Source: an uncultured Hungatella sp. (lineage in GTDB: Bacteria > Bacillota > Clostridia > Lachnospirales > Lachnospiraceae). Taken from it: 17,566 bases of DNA. This document shows positions 7,166-13,899 of this stretch, in pieces; position 1 is the stretch's first letter, and each line of letters begins with the position of its first letter. The position numbers and the translations under genes are program-made. The stretch spans positions 2,453-20,018 of the forward strand of contig CAJUJV010000031.1 of the NCBI GenBank assembly GCA_910586845.1. The letters run 5' to 3'. The notes beneath the pieces are model-generated. The model saw only the letters and a list, made by a program, of their open reading frames with translations. It did no database searches and was not told the origin of the DNA.

Positions 7166-8386
7166 TCACAATAGGATCACGTCCACCTTCTCTCCTGCCT
7201 CCATGGGAACCTGAGAAGCCGGGATTTCAGCCAGACAGTTGCATCCTCTCATGGAAAAGAGCATGCCGGAAGCGTGTTTTTCCGCAGGCGGCAGTGTCAC
7301 GATCCTATCCTCCAGGCGGCCCCGGACAAAACGGCGGCCTCCGGATTTTTTAAAAGGAGCGGCCAGAACGGCCTTCACTCTTCTCAGAGACAGGTTCTCA
7401 TCGCCAGTAAGGCATTTGAGAGCGGGTCTGACCAGAAGCTCCAGGGTAGCGGCGGCGGCAAAGGGATTGCCGGAGAGATGGATCATGGGTTTTCCCCGGA
7501 ACACGGCAAACATGGCCGGCGTGCCCGGCTTCATCTTCACCCGCCAGAACAGTCTTTCGGCTCCCAGGAGGGGGAGGACCTGGTGGAAAATATCCTTGTC
7601 CCCCACCGACACTCCTCCTGTGGTTACGATCAGATCCGCCTGGTCTATGACCTCCCGGATCTCCGCGGCTACGGCCTCCGGATCATCCCCCATCATCCTG
7701 CTGACCCAGGGGGCATATCCCAGATCTCTCAGGCGGCCTGACAGGATCCAGCAGTTGGCATCGTAGATCTTGCCGGGAGCCAGTTTTTCCCCGGCCTGAC
7801 ACAGCTCGTCTCCCGCCACATAAAAGGCGATCCTGGGTTTTCTGTACACCGGTACCCGGGTGATACCCACTGATGCCAGGATTCCCTGTTCCAGGCAGCC
7901 TATAAAAGTGCCTTTTTCCAGGATCCGGGTCCCTTTTTTAATGTCCTCTCCCTGAAAACAGTAATTTTCAAAAGCCTTCATGGGGTGAGGGATGAACACA
8001 TGGCCGGGGCTGCCTTCCTCTGTCCGAACCTCCTCCTGGCGGATCACACAGTCGGCTCCCGGCGGGACAGGGGCTCCCGTCATGATCCTCACCGCCTGTC
8101 CCTGCTCCACCGGTCCTTTGTACCAGCTCCCCGCATACAGGACTTCCGTAACCATCAGTTTTACGGGAGACCCTTCCCCGGCTTCTGCCACATCCCGGCT
8201 GCAAAAGGCATAACCGTCCAGCGGGGAGCGGTCAAAGGGCGGGTTGTCCATTTCCGAATAGCAGTCCTCTGCCAGAACCCTTCCTGCCGCCTCCGGCAGA
8301 CTGACCGTCTCCGTGTCCGTGATCCTGTGGATCTGTGCGGTAATCAGCTCCACCGCCTCTTCCAGTTCGATTCCTGTCCGCTCCAT
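7166..8386 (-). CDS. moeA: Molybdopterin molybdenumtransferase MoeA
   Basis: A 406-residue protein that inserts molybdate (or possibly tungstate) into adenylylated molybdopterin in the cytoplasm, the last common step of Mo/W cofactor synthesis. Visible motifs in order: PPFDRSPLDGYA (49-60), RIMTGAPVPPGAD (100-112), AGDEL (191-195), TTGGVSVGDKD (255-265), MKPGTP (285-290) and LSGNPFAAA (304-312). These cover the active-site and dimer regions of the family, and length is normal. Its ATG overlaps the stop of the upstream gene by one base (TGATG), with GGAGG about 11 bases upstream, so it is translationally coupled. Being last in the operon of the AOR-family enzyme suggests that it supplies that enzyme's cofactor. 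Domain IV seems intact. Confidence 0.95.
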   Translation of the reverse strand: MERTGIELEEAVELITAQIHRITDTETVSLPEAAGRVLAEDCYSEMDNPPFDRSPLDGYAFCSRDVAEAGEGSPVKLMVTEVLYAGSWYKGPVEQGQAVRIMTGAPVPPGADCVIRQEEVRTEEGSPGHVFIPHPMKAFENYCFQGEDIKKGTRILEKGTFIGCLEQGILASVGITRVPVYRKPRIAFYVAGDELCQAGEKLAPGKIYDANCWILSGRLRDLGYAPWVSRMMGDDPEAVAAEIREVIDQADLIVTTGGVSVGDKDIFHQVLPLLGAERLFWRVKMKPGTPAMFAVFRGKPMIHLSGNPFAAAATLELLVRPALKCLTGDENLSLRRVKAVLAAPFKKSGGRRFVRGRLEDRIVTLPPAEKHASGMLFSMRGCNCLAEIPASQVPMEAGEKVDVILL

Positions 8387-9120
8387 CAGTCCGTAAATTC
8401 CTCCGTTTCCGCCAGGGCCCTGGCATATTTCCGGCTCATGATTCCCTCGGCGTAGAAATACCGCACTCCTTCGCTGTTGGTAAAGACCTGAATATCCTCA
8501 TATTCCGGTTCTCTGGCGATCACGTCCAGGGCTCTCTCGATCTGAGGAATGCTGGCATAATAGGGATGGCGCTCAAAATAGGTAATGGGCGTGGGCAGCG
8601 GATAGGTCTTACAGTTGAACCGCACCATCTTCGCAATGGTCCTGGCCAGGTCTTTCTCCTCCACCAGTGCGGCGATCATGGCATAGTTGTCGCTCATATT
8701 CAGCCTGGAATAGTAGTACACATCTTTGTTCCCCTGGGTGCTGGCAATATCTTTGCAGGTCTCGTCCTGCACAAGGGCCTCTAGCCGGGAATCAAAATCC
8801 TCGATCTCTTTCGCCAAGGCCGACCTGGCCGTGATCTGAGCTCCCGCCGAGCGGAGCCTGATATAATCTGCCAGCTCCTGGGCCGGGGTTCTCTCCTCCG
8901 GCTCTTCCTCCGCCTCTTCCCGGGCAGGAAAAGGATCTTCTACGTCAGGCAGGGATTCCAGGTAGGACATGAGCTCCGGCTTTCCGGCTCTGTCGCCGGT
9001 CTCTTTTTGGACCTCTGTTTCTTCTGCCCCGCCTGTCTCCTCAGGTCCGCGGCCCGCCGTCTCCGGATCTTTTTGCTCCTCCACCTGGACAAAACCAGGC
9101 TTTCTTCTTCCAAACAGCAT
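8386..9120 (-). CDS. YdhW-like protein of unknown function, third gene of the AOR operon
   Basis: A 244-residue soluble protein. Residues 1 to about 85 are low-complexity and acidic (many E, P and G), probably disordered. The rest forms a compact domain with conserved-looking patches such as YYYSRLNMSDNYAMIAALVE, RFNCKTYPLPTP and FYAEGIMSRKYARALAE. I do not recognise a catalytic motif or cofactor site, and only one Cys is in the folded part besides C-poor flanks. The assignment as YdhW-like rests on position: E. coli has ydhY-ydhV-ydhW in the same order. I have not aligned it. It overlaps moeA by one base. The ATG at 9120 is chosen over a GTG at 9129; the Shine-Dalgarno AGGTGGGAG suits the ATG. 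It may be a dedicated chaperone or maturation factor for the enzyme (inference). Confidence 0.6.
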   Translation of the reverse strand: MLFGRRKPGFVQVEEQKDPETAGRGPEETGGAEETEVQKETGDRAGKPELMSYLESLPDVEDPFPAREEAEEEPEERTPAQELADYIRLRSAGAQITARSALAKEIEDFDSRLEALVQDETCKDIASTQGNKDVYYYSRLNMSDNYAMIAALVEEKDLARTIAKMVRFNCKTYPLPTPITYFERHPYYASIPQIERALDVIAREPEYEDIQVFTNSEGVRYFYAEGIMSRKYARALAETEEFTD

Positions 9121-9155
9121 ATCTCCCACCTATCCTTTCATCTGAGATTTCTAAA

Positions 9156-9184
9156 GCGCGCGCCATGCAGAGCATGACGCGCGC
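9156..9184 (-). promoter_or_regulatory. Strong intercistronic hairpin between the AOR gene and its downstream genes
   Basis: GCGCGCG (9156-9162) and CATGC (9164-9168) pair with GCATG (9172-9176) and CGCGCGC (9178-9184) around a 3-base loop. The single mismatch becomes a G-U wobble in the minus-strand transcript, giving 13 continuous pairs. It is followed by only a short U-rich stretch (CUUUAGAAAU), so it looks like a weak terminator or mRNA 3'-end stabiliser. A second small hairpin, CGGC/GCCG, lies at 9189-9202. Confidence 0.65.
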
Positions 9185-9217
9185 CTGACGGCGTATATGC
9201 CGAAGTATATCTGAATG

Positions 9218-11344
9218 TTACCGGGGAAGGATCCCTCTCTTGGCCAGATCGTCTGCCATATCTCCCAGCTCAAATTTTTCCAGAGTGGCTCTGGTCGGGA
9301 TTCCCGTCTTCACATCCCAGCCCATGGCCTCATAGAACATATCCTTTGCCTTCTCCATATCATCCCGGTCCATCTTGATGGTTCCCTCCTCAAAAGGCTG
9401 GAAATCCGGCTCCTTGTCGAAGATCCATGCCGGGATGGCATCGTGGTCTTCTCTCAGGTTCTTGCTGCCGAAGTGGATATTGAAGGAGATAGCCGTCATG
9501 ACACGGAGCATGTTGGATATCCTCTCTGCGTCAAACTCCAGGCTCTCTCTGGTGTAGTCGATGCCTGTGACGGCGCTCATGAACTTGGACTCCAGGTCCA
9601 GATCTCCCGCATAGTTTCTCTCCTTGGAAGGGGACTGGGTCATGGGCCACATCCAGTTGCAGACCGTGGCGCTGTCGTGAATCTGTTTGCCGTTAAAGGC
9701 CCACTTGGCCACCTTGATCTTATTGGCATTGATGGGGGTATATTTCTTCTGGGCATCAAAACAGCCTTTTCCGAAGAAGCCCTCCATGACGGACTTGGAT
9801 ACCTCATAAGGTGCTCCGGACTGAGCCACATTGGTCAGATGGTGAATCATACAGTCGCGGTTGTACATCAGATTGAACAGCTGACCGATCTGTGCGGAAT
9901 CCTCCGCGCCGTGATGTTTGGGATATCCGTTGTAGGTGACGTTCTGATTGCTGGCCGACACCATATCCATCCACTCTTTGCCCAGATTCCACTTCTCCAT
10001 CACTGCCAGAGTGCCTTCTCCAAGAACTGCCAGCTCACCCTCCTTGTAGGCGATGCGGCGCATGATCTCCACCACAAACCGGGGATCTCCGTCTTTCTGC
10101 CACTGCCAGGGGATGCTGTTGTACTCCTCATCGGGAATAAACTCATGGATCCTGCCGCTGGTGCACAGCCACTTGAATTCCCGATAGAGATTTCCGTAGT
10201 TGCACCAGAGCCCCAGATCATCCTGAGCGTGGGAGCTGGCGCCGTTGATGACCACCCTGGCATCTCCCTCGTACTTAAAGTCTTTGACTCCGTCGGGATA
10301 GAAATCCGTCCCGTACAGCACCGGCATACAGGTGTTGGATGTATTGACCGGAAGGTCATACTCTGCCAGAGGATCCATCTCATACTCGGTGTAGCAGCGG
10401 ATAGGACAGGAAGAGCAGCCGCCCTGTTTTACAATGTAATGGGCCGCAACCTCACCGTAGTCAAACACGCCTTTTAAGCAGCGGTAAGCGATCTTGTTGA
10501 TGTCGCCGCAGGGCTGCTCGCCGGTATCGATGGGACCGCCGGGAGCTTTCTCCCACGCCCGCCCCGGAGCGCCGGACCATCTGTTCTTGCCGCTTACGGA
10601 TGAGTACTCTGCCCAGCTCTGGGGAACGGCGGGAACGTTGTGGTTGTTGTTGGCGCCGATAAGGTCCCGGAGCATGTAGTTGTTCAGCTCCTGGAGTTTG
10701 GCCACATCCGCCACCTTCACGGAACCCGTGCCGTGAATAGCCACTCCCTTCAGGTTCTTGCTTCCCATGATGGCTCCGATGCCGGCTCCGCCGGAGTTGC
10801 CGAAGGAAGTATTTAATGTGGAATAATTGACCAGATGCTCTCCTGCCTGACCAATGGCCGCGGTGTCAAATTCTCTGCCGCACTCCAGGGTCATGATCCT
10901 GTTGGACTCGAAGGTTCCCTTACCCCAGATGTGGGAGGCATCCTCGATGGACACCTTATCGTCCTCAATCTTTAAGTATACGGGCGTGGGGGACTTGCCC
11001 TCCACCACCACGGCGTCGTATCCTGCATATTTCAGCTGAGGACCGATGTGTCCTCCCATGTGGGCATCCAGTATGGAGTTGCCCTTGCTCCAGGAAGACA
11101 GAAACGAGATGTTCATACGGCCGGAGCAGGGAACTCCTGAGCCGGTCAGGGGGCCTACGGCCATGACAAACTTGGAGGCCTCATCGTAGGGGTGGGTCTC
11201 CAGGGGCACCTCGTTGTAGATGATCCTGTATCCGAATCCCATACCGCCGATATATTTCTGGTACTGTGTGGTATCTTCTGTGGTAATGGCTCCCGTAGTC
11301 AGATTGACTCTGAGAAGCTTACCCATCCATCCATAAACTGCCAT
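9218..11344 (-). CDS. Aldehyde ferredoxin oxidoreductase-family enzyme, YdhV-like
   Basis: A 708-residue Mo- or W-bis-pterin enzyme of the aldehyde ferredoxin oxidoreductase family. The N-terminus (GWMGKLLRVNLTTG, then YIGGMGFGYRIIYNE) is typical, as are GPLTGSGVPCSGR (64-76), IGQAGEHLVNYS and GGAGIGAIMGSKNLK. The [4Fe-4S] ligands are C310-x2-C313-x3-C317, with C498 (NRDCM) as the probable fourth. From memory it matches E. coli YdhV almost end to end (ANNNH, PQSWAEYS, GLWCNYG, LCNW- and MDRDDM-type blocks), and YdhV has been shown to bind a molybdenum bis-pterin. It has no signal peptide of its own. GGGAGG precedes the ATG, 14 bases after the ferredoxin stop. The substrate is unknown for YdhV-type enzymes; whether Mo or W is used here is open. 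Confidence 0.93.
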   Translation of the reverse strand: MAVYGWMGKLLRVNLTTGAITTEDTTQYQKYIGGMGFGYRIIYNEVPLETHPYDEASKFVMAVGPLTGSGVPCSGRMNISFLSSWSKGNSILDAHMGGHIGPQLKYAGYDAVVVEGKSPTPVYLKIEDDKVSIEDASHIWGKGTFESNRIMTLECGREFDTAAIGQAGEHLVNYSTLNTSFGNSGGAGIGAIMGSKNLKGVAIHGTGSVKVADVAKLQELNNYMLRDLIGANNNHNVPAVPQSWAEYSSVSGKNRWSGAPGRAWEKAPGGPIDTGEQPCGDINKIAYRCLKGVFDYGEVAAHYIVKQGGCSSCPIRCYTEYEMDPLAEYDLPVNTSNTCMPVLYGTDFYPDGVKDFKYEGDARVVINGASSHAQDDLGLWCNYGNLYREFKWLCTSGRIHEFIPDEEYNSIPWQWQKDGDPRFVVEIMRRIAYKEGELAVLGEGTLAVMEKWNLGKEWMDMVSASNQNVTYNGYPKHHGAEDSAQIGQLFNLMYNRDCMIHHLTNVAQSGAPYEVSKSVMEGFFGKGCFDAQKKYTPINANKIKVAKWAFNGKQIHDSATVCNWMWPMTQSPSKERNYAGDLDLESKFMSAVTGIDYTRESLEFDAERISNMLRVMTAISFNIHFGSKNLREDHDAIPAWIFDKEPDFQPFEEGTIKMDRDDMEKAKDMFYEAMGWDVKTGIPTRATLEKFELGDMADDLAKRGILPR

Positions 11345-11358
11345 GTTCTGTTCCTCCC

Positions 11359-11991
11359 TTATACGATTTCCTGTGCGGCTGCGGTCACGTCATCCCAGGG
11401 CACGATCTGAAGCGCTCCGCTGGGACATCCTGCCACGCAGGCTCCGCAGGCAATACATTTGCTGGATTTACTGGTCTCCGGATTCACGGTCGGCATATGC
11501 CACGGGCAGGCCTCCACACAGGCCCCGCAGCCGATACATTTGTCCGGATCCACTTTTTTCACGCCTCTGTCGTCGGCGAAGATGGCTTTCTGAGGACAGG
11601 CGTTGCCGCAGGCAGGATCCTTACACTGACGGCAGGTGTCGGGGAAGTAGACAAAATTCCTGTTCAGCAGGCCGTCTTTGCCGTGGATATGGAGATTCCG
11701 TCCGATCTTGACTCTGGAGATATAGGTGGAGCACACCCCGTCGTTGGTCAGAGTACAGTTGATCTCACATCTCTGGCAGCCGGTACACTTGGCGGCATTG
11801 ACCACCAGAAGTCCCTGGGGCATGGCCCAGGTGACCACTTCTCCCTGGTCTACCTGCTGCTGGGTACAGCCGAAGAGCGAAAGCATGGTGGCGGAAACCG
11901 TCAGCCCTGCAATACTTTTTCCTGAAATCTTCAGGAACTGCCTTCTGGTCATCTGGCGTTCCAGAAGACTGGTTTTTTTCTGATCTGACAT
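11359..11991 (-). CDS. Tat-targeted four-cluster ferredoxin, YdhY-like
   Basis: A 210-residue polyferredoxin, the expected electron-transfer subunit of the next gene's enzyme. Sixteen cysteines fall in four groups suited to four [4Fe-4S] clusters: C69/72/75/79, C120/123/128/132, C152/155/158/162 and C179/182/185/189. The N-terminus carries a twin-arginine signal, TRRQFLK (15-21), then the hydrophobic stretch SIAGLTVSATMLSLFG and Cys42 in a lipobox-like LFGC. It may thus be exported folded and lipid-anchored outside. As I recall it, E. coli YdhY has the same region but with TRLEF, that is, without the second arginine. The start at 11991 has AAGGAG about 9 bases upstream. tatA and tatC lie divergently next to it, which supports Tat export. 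Confidence 0.93.
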   Translation of the reverse strand: MSDQKKTSLLERQMTRRQFLKISGKSIAGLTVSATMLSLFGCTQQQVDQGEVVTWAMPQGLLVVNAAKCTGCQRCEINCTLTNDGVCSTYISRVKIGRNLHIHGKDGLLNRNFVYFPDTCRQCKDPACGNACPQKAIFADDRGVKKVDPDKCIGCGACVEACPWHMPTVNPETSKSSKCIACGACVAGCPSGALQIVPWDDVTAAAQEIV

Positions 11992-12019
11992 TGTTCTTCA
12001 CTCCTTAGATTATTTTTTG

Positions 12020-12048
12020 TTGCTTTTCCCCCTGACACGTTTTATAAT
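12020..12048 (+). promoter_or_regulatory. Promoter of tatA-tatC
   Basis: TTGCTT (12020-12025), a 17 bp spacer and a perfect TATAAT (12043-12048). The expected start is near 12055, giving a leader of about 30 bases before tatA. The 93-base gap to the ferredoxin gene must also hold that gene's promoter, but I cannot place it with confidence on the minus strand. Confidence 0.65.
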
Positions 12049-12084
12049 TAAACTATTATTTCACATCAGCAAAGGAGAATAACT

Positions 12085-12288
12085 ATGTTTGGACGATTAG
12101 GCCCTGTTGAACTGATTCTGATCCTCATCATCGCCCTGGTGATCTTCGGACCTTCCAAGCTTCCCCAGATCGGCCGTTCCCTGGGAGAGGCCATCCAGGA
12201 ATTCAAGAAAGGCACCCGGGCCGTGGACGACGAGCTGAACAACGTGATGAAGGACACCAAACCTGACGGCGACAGCAAGCAGGCGTAA
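12085..12288 (+). CDS. tatA: Sec-independent protein translocase subunit TatA
   Basis: A 67-residue protein that forms the pore-like component of the twin-arginine translocase. One membrane helix (about residues 7-20) is followed by the hinge FGPSKLP (21-27) and an amphipathic helix (about 28-44), then a charged tail. This is the canonical TatA/TatE layout. There is no TatB in the window, as is usual in Gram-positive TatA-TatC systems where TatA does both jobs. AAAGGAG (12071-12077) lies 7 bases before the ATG. The stop TAA overlaps the ribosome binding site of tatC. It is divergent from the RR-signal ferredoxin gene. Confidence 0.95.
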   Translation: MFGRLGPVELILILIIALVIFGPSKLPQIGRSLGEAIQEFKKGTRAVDDELNNVMKDTKPDGDSKQA

Positions 12289-12300
12289 GGAGCATAAGCC

Positions 12301-13041
12301 ATGAAGCCTTCTCAAAAGACCGGAACTCTGGTAGAACATCTGGCAGAGCTCCGGAAACGCCTGATCATCATACTGGCAGTCAATCTGGCCGGTGCGCTGA
12401 TCTGCTATGAGTACATGGCCGGCCTGATCCAGCTGTTCATCAGCCTGAATCCCGGCATGAACCTGGTGTATATCTCACCGTCGGAGCTGTTTATGGTATA
12501 TGTGAAGCTGGCGCTGATCTGCGCCGTCGTTATCTGCTTCCCCATATCGGCTCTTCAGATCTGGCTGTTCATATCCAAGGGGCTGCTGAAGAAGGAACAG
12601 TTCTATGTGCTGATCTCCTTCTTCTTCGGCCTTGCGTTTTTCCTGGCCGGAGCCCTGTTCTGTTACTATGTAGTGCTGCCCATTATCCTCCAGTTCTTCA
12701 GCCGTATCGCTCTGGAGGAGATCGCTCCCATGGTCTCCATCGAAAGCTATGTCTCTTTCTGTACCACTATGCTCTTAAGCTTCGGTGCCGCCTTTGAGCT
12801 GCCGGTGGCCGTGTTCCTCTTATCCGGTCTGGAGCTGTTGAAGCCTGCCACTCTGCGCCGGTGGCACGGAGTGTGTATCCTTCTCATCTTCATCATCGCG
12901 GCCATCGTCACTCCGCCTGACGTGGTGTCTCAGGTACTGCTGGCTGTCCCCATGACCGGGCTTTTGGAACTGAGCATAGCCGTCTGCTGGCTGGTAGACC
13001 GGCACAAACAGAGAAAGAGATCTACTTCAGTTCTTCGTTGA
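12301..13041 (+). CDS. tatC: Sec-independent protein translocase subunit TatC
   Basis: A 246-residue six-helix membrane protein, the receptor for twin-arginine signals. Visible signatures: HLAELRKRL (13-21) in the cytoplasmic N-terminus, P81 in the FP motif, E99 in LKKEQ (the position of the conserved signal-binding glutamate), FGAAFELP (161-168) and TPPDVVSQ (204-211). Length is normal. It is 12 bases after tatA with the Shine-Dalgarno TAAGGAG made from the tatA stop codon. Its last 20 bases overlap, tail to tail, the end of the FMN-binding protein gene. Together with tatA it is probably dedicated to the neighbouring ferredoxin and, through it, the AOR-family enzyme (inference). Confidence 0.95.
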   Translation: MKPSQKTGTLVEHLAELRKRLIIILAVNLAGALICYEYMAGLIQLFISLNPGMNLVYISPSELFMVYVKLALICAVVICFPISALQIWLFISKGLLKKEQFYVLISFFFGLAFFLAGALFCYYVVLPIILQFFSRIALEEIAPMVSIESYVSFCTTMLLSFGAAFELPVAVFLLSGLELLKPATLRRWHGVCILLIFIIAAIVTPPDVVSQVLLAVPMTGLLELSIAVCWLVDRHKQRKRSTSVLR

Positions 13042-13813
13042 TGAAAAAGTAAGCGTTGTTCACTGCCGTGGCTGCCCCTTTGGAGGAGATGGTGGCTCCA
13101 GCCACTCCGTCGATCGGAGTACATGTGACCGCAGCCGCAAAGAGCTCTTCCGCCTGATAGGCCATGGGCCGGTCCAGAAGTCCTGCCTGCCCCAGATGGG
13201 CCACTGCCTGATCCTCCACAGACAGATCCGCTACCGCCATCACGTGAGGCCGGTCCTCCAGCGCAGTGTCAAGCATCCCGGCATCATAGAGAGCCCGGGC
13301 TGCCCTGGCCTCGGCCGACTTGTCTTTCGGGTCCCACTCAGGCATGCTCTCTGTCTCCCGGACTCCTGCCGTTTCCCCCCCAGCCGGGCCGGTCACGGCA
13401 GCGGACACCGGAGATTTGACCTCCATGTCTTTCACCTGCACCGGCGCCTTCACGTTCTCAAACCGGGCTGCAAAGTCCTCCCCGGTGATCTGGCTTCCGA
13501 TTCCCTCTGTATCTGCCTGAGACACCACTGCTGCCCTCAGGATCTGTTCTCCTGTCCCGTCAAACAGCACTTCCATCTGGATCTGGCTCTGAAATCCGTC
13601 TGCATAGGCATGTACCAGATAGCCGCCGTCGGACTGCTGCCATACGCTCTCCACCTGGTATGCCTGGGCAGCGGTGCCCGAAAGGTCCACGGCTGTACCC
13701 TTGCCGGCGTTCTTCATGGCACCGTACAGAGGTTCTGCCCCATAGGCGGCGGCAAATCCCAGAGCGACCATACAGACCGCGGCCACTGTCTGGTTTCCTT
13801 TTCCTGCTTTCAT
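13022..13813 (-). CDS. Membrane-anchored FMN-binding domain protein
   Basis: A 263-residue protein with an N-terminal signal/anchor helix (about 8-26) and an extracytoplasmic FMN-binding domain of the RnfG/NqrC-related type. The first half of the domain is seen at about 50-122, including VVSQADTEGIGSQI (97-110). The C-terminal half has DGVAGATISSKG (235-246), which corresponds to the flavinylation motif Dxx(S/T)GA(T/S), with T241 as the probable covalent FMN site. Here the S/T position is Ala (A238). About 100 residues (123-230) of unusual sequence separate the two halves, partly low-complexity and partly helical. An ApbE-type flavin transferase would be needed and is not in the window. It probably moves electrons outside the membrane next to the exported ferredoxin. 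Confidence 0.85.
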   Translation of the reverse strand: MKAGKGNQTVAAVCMVALGFAAAYGAEPLYGAMKNAGKGTAVDLSGTAAQAYQVESVWQQSDGGYLVHAYADGFQSQIQMEVLFDGTGEQILRAAVVSQADTEGIGSQITGEDFAARFENVKAPVQVKDMEVKSPVSAAVTGPAGGETAGVRETESMPEWDPKDKSAEARAARALYDAGMLDTALEDRPHVMAVADLSVEDQAVAHLGQAGLLDRPMAYQAEELFAAAVTCTPIDGVAGATISSKGAATAVNNAYFFINEELK

Positions 13814-13830
13814 GATCCTGCACCCTTTCC

Positions 13831-13857
13831 TTAACCGTAGTTAATGATAATTTTATC
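13831..13857. repeat. Two short palindromes at the FMN-protein promoter
   Basis: TTAAC-CGTA-GTTAA (13831-13844) and GATAA-TT-TTATC (13846-13857) sit just downstream of the -10 box, covering the expected transcript start near 13854. The N4-spaced first palindrome has the geometry of Crp/Fnr-family sites, but the half-site is not the Fnr consensus. An operator role is inferred. Confidence 0.4.
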
Positions 13858-13860
13858 ACA

Positions 13861-13889
13861 ATTATAACATAAATGCCTCTGTAACTCAA
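13861..13889 (-). promoter_or_regulatory. Promoter of the FMN-binding protein gene
   Basis: On the minus strand TTGAGT (13889-13884), a 17 bp spacer and a perfect TATAAT (13866-13861), with TG one base upstream (extended -10). It sits in the 86-base gap after the fdhD-like gene, so the FMN-protein gene has its own promoter. Confidence 0.7.
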
Positions 13890-13899
13890 CGAATTTTGT

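Noticed and set aside
9215..10477. A 420-codon open frame on the plus strand
   Set aside because: Antisense to the AOR-family gene, which is well supported by cofactor and cluster motifs.
13831..13844. Rex operator
   Set aside because: The half-sites are in the wrong order for the TTGTTAA-N4-TTAACAA type and lack the outer bases.
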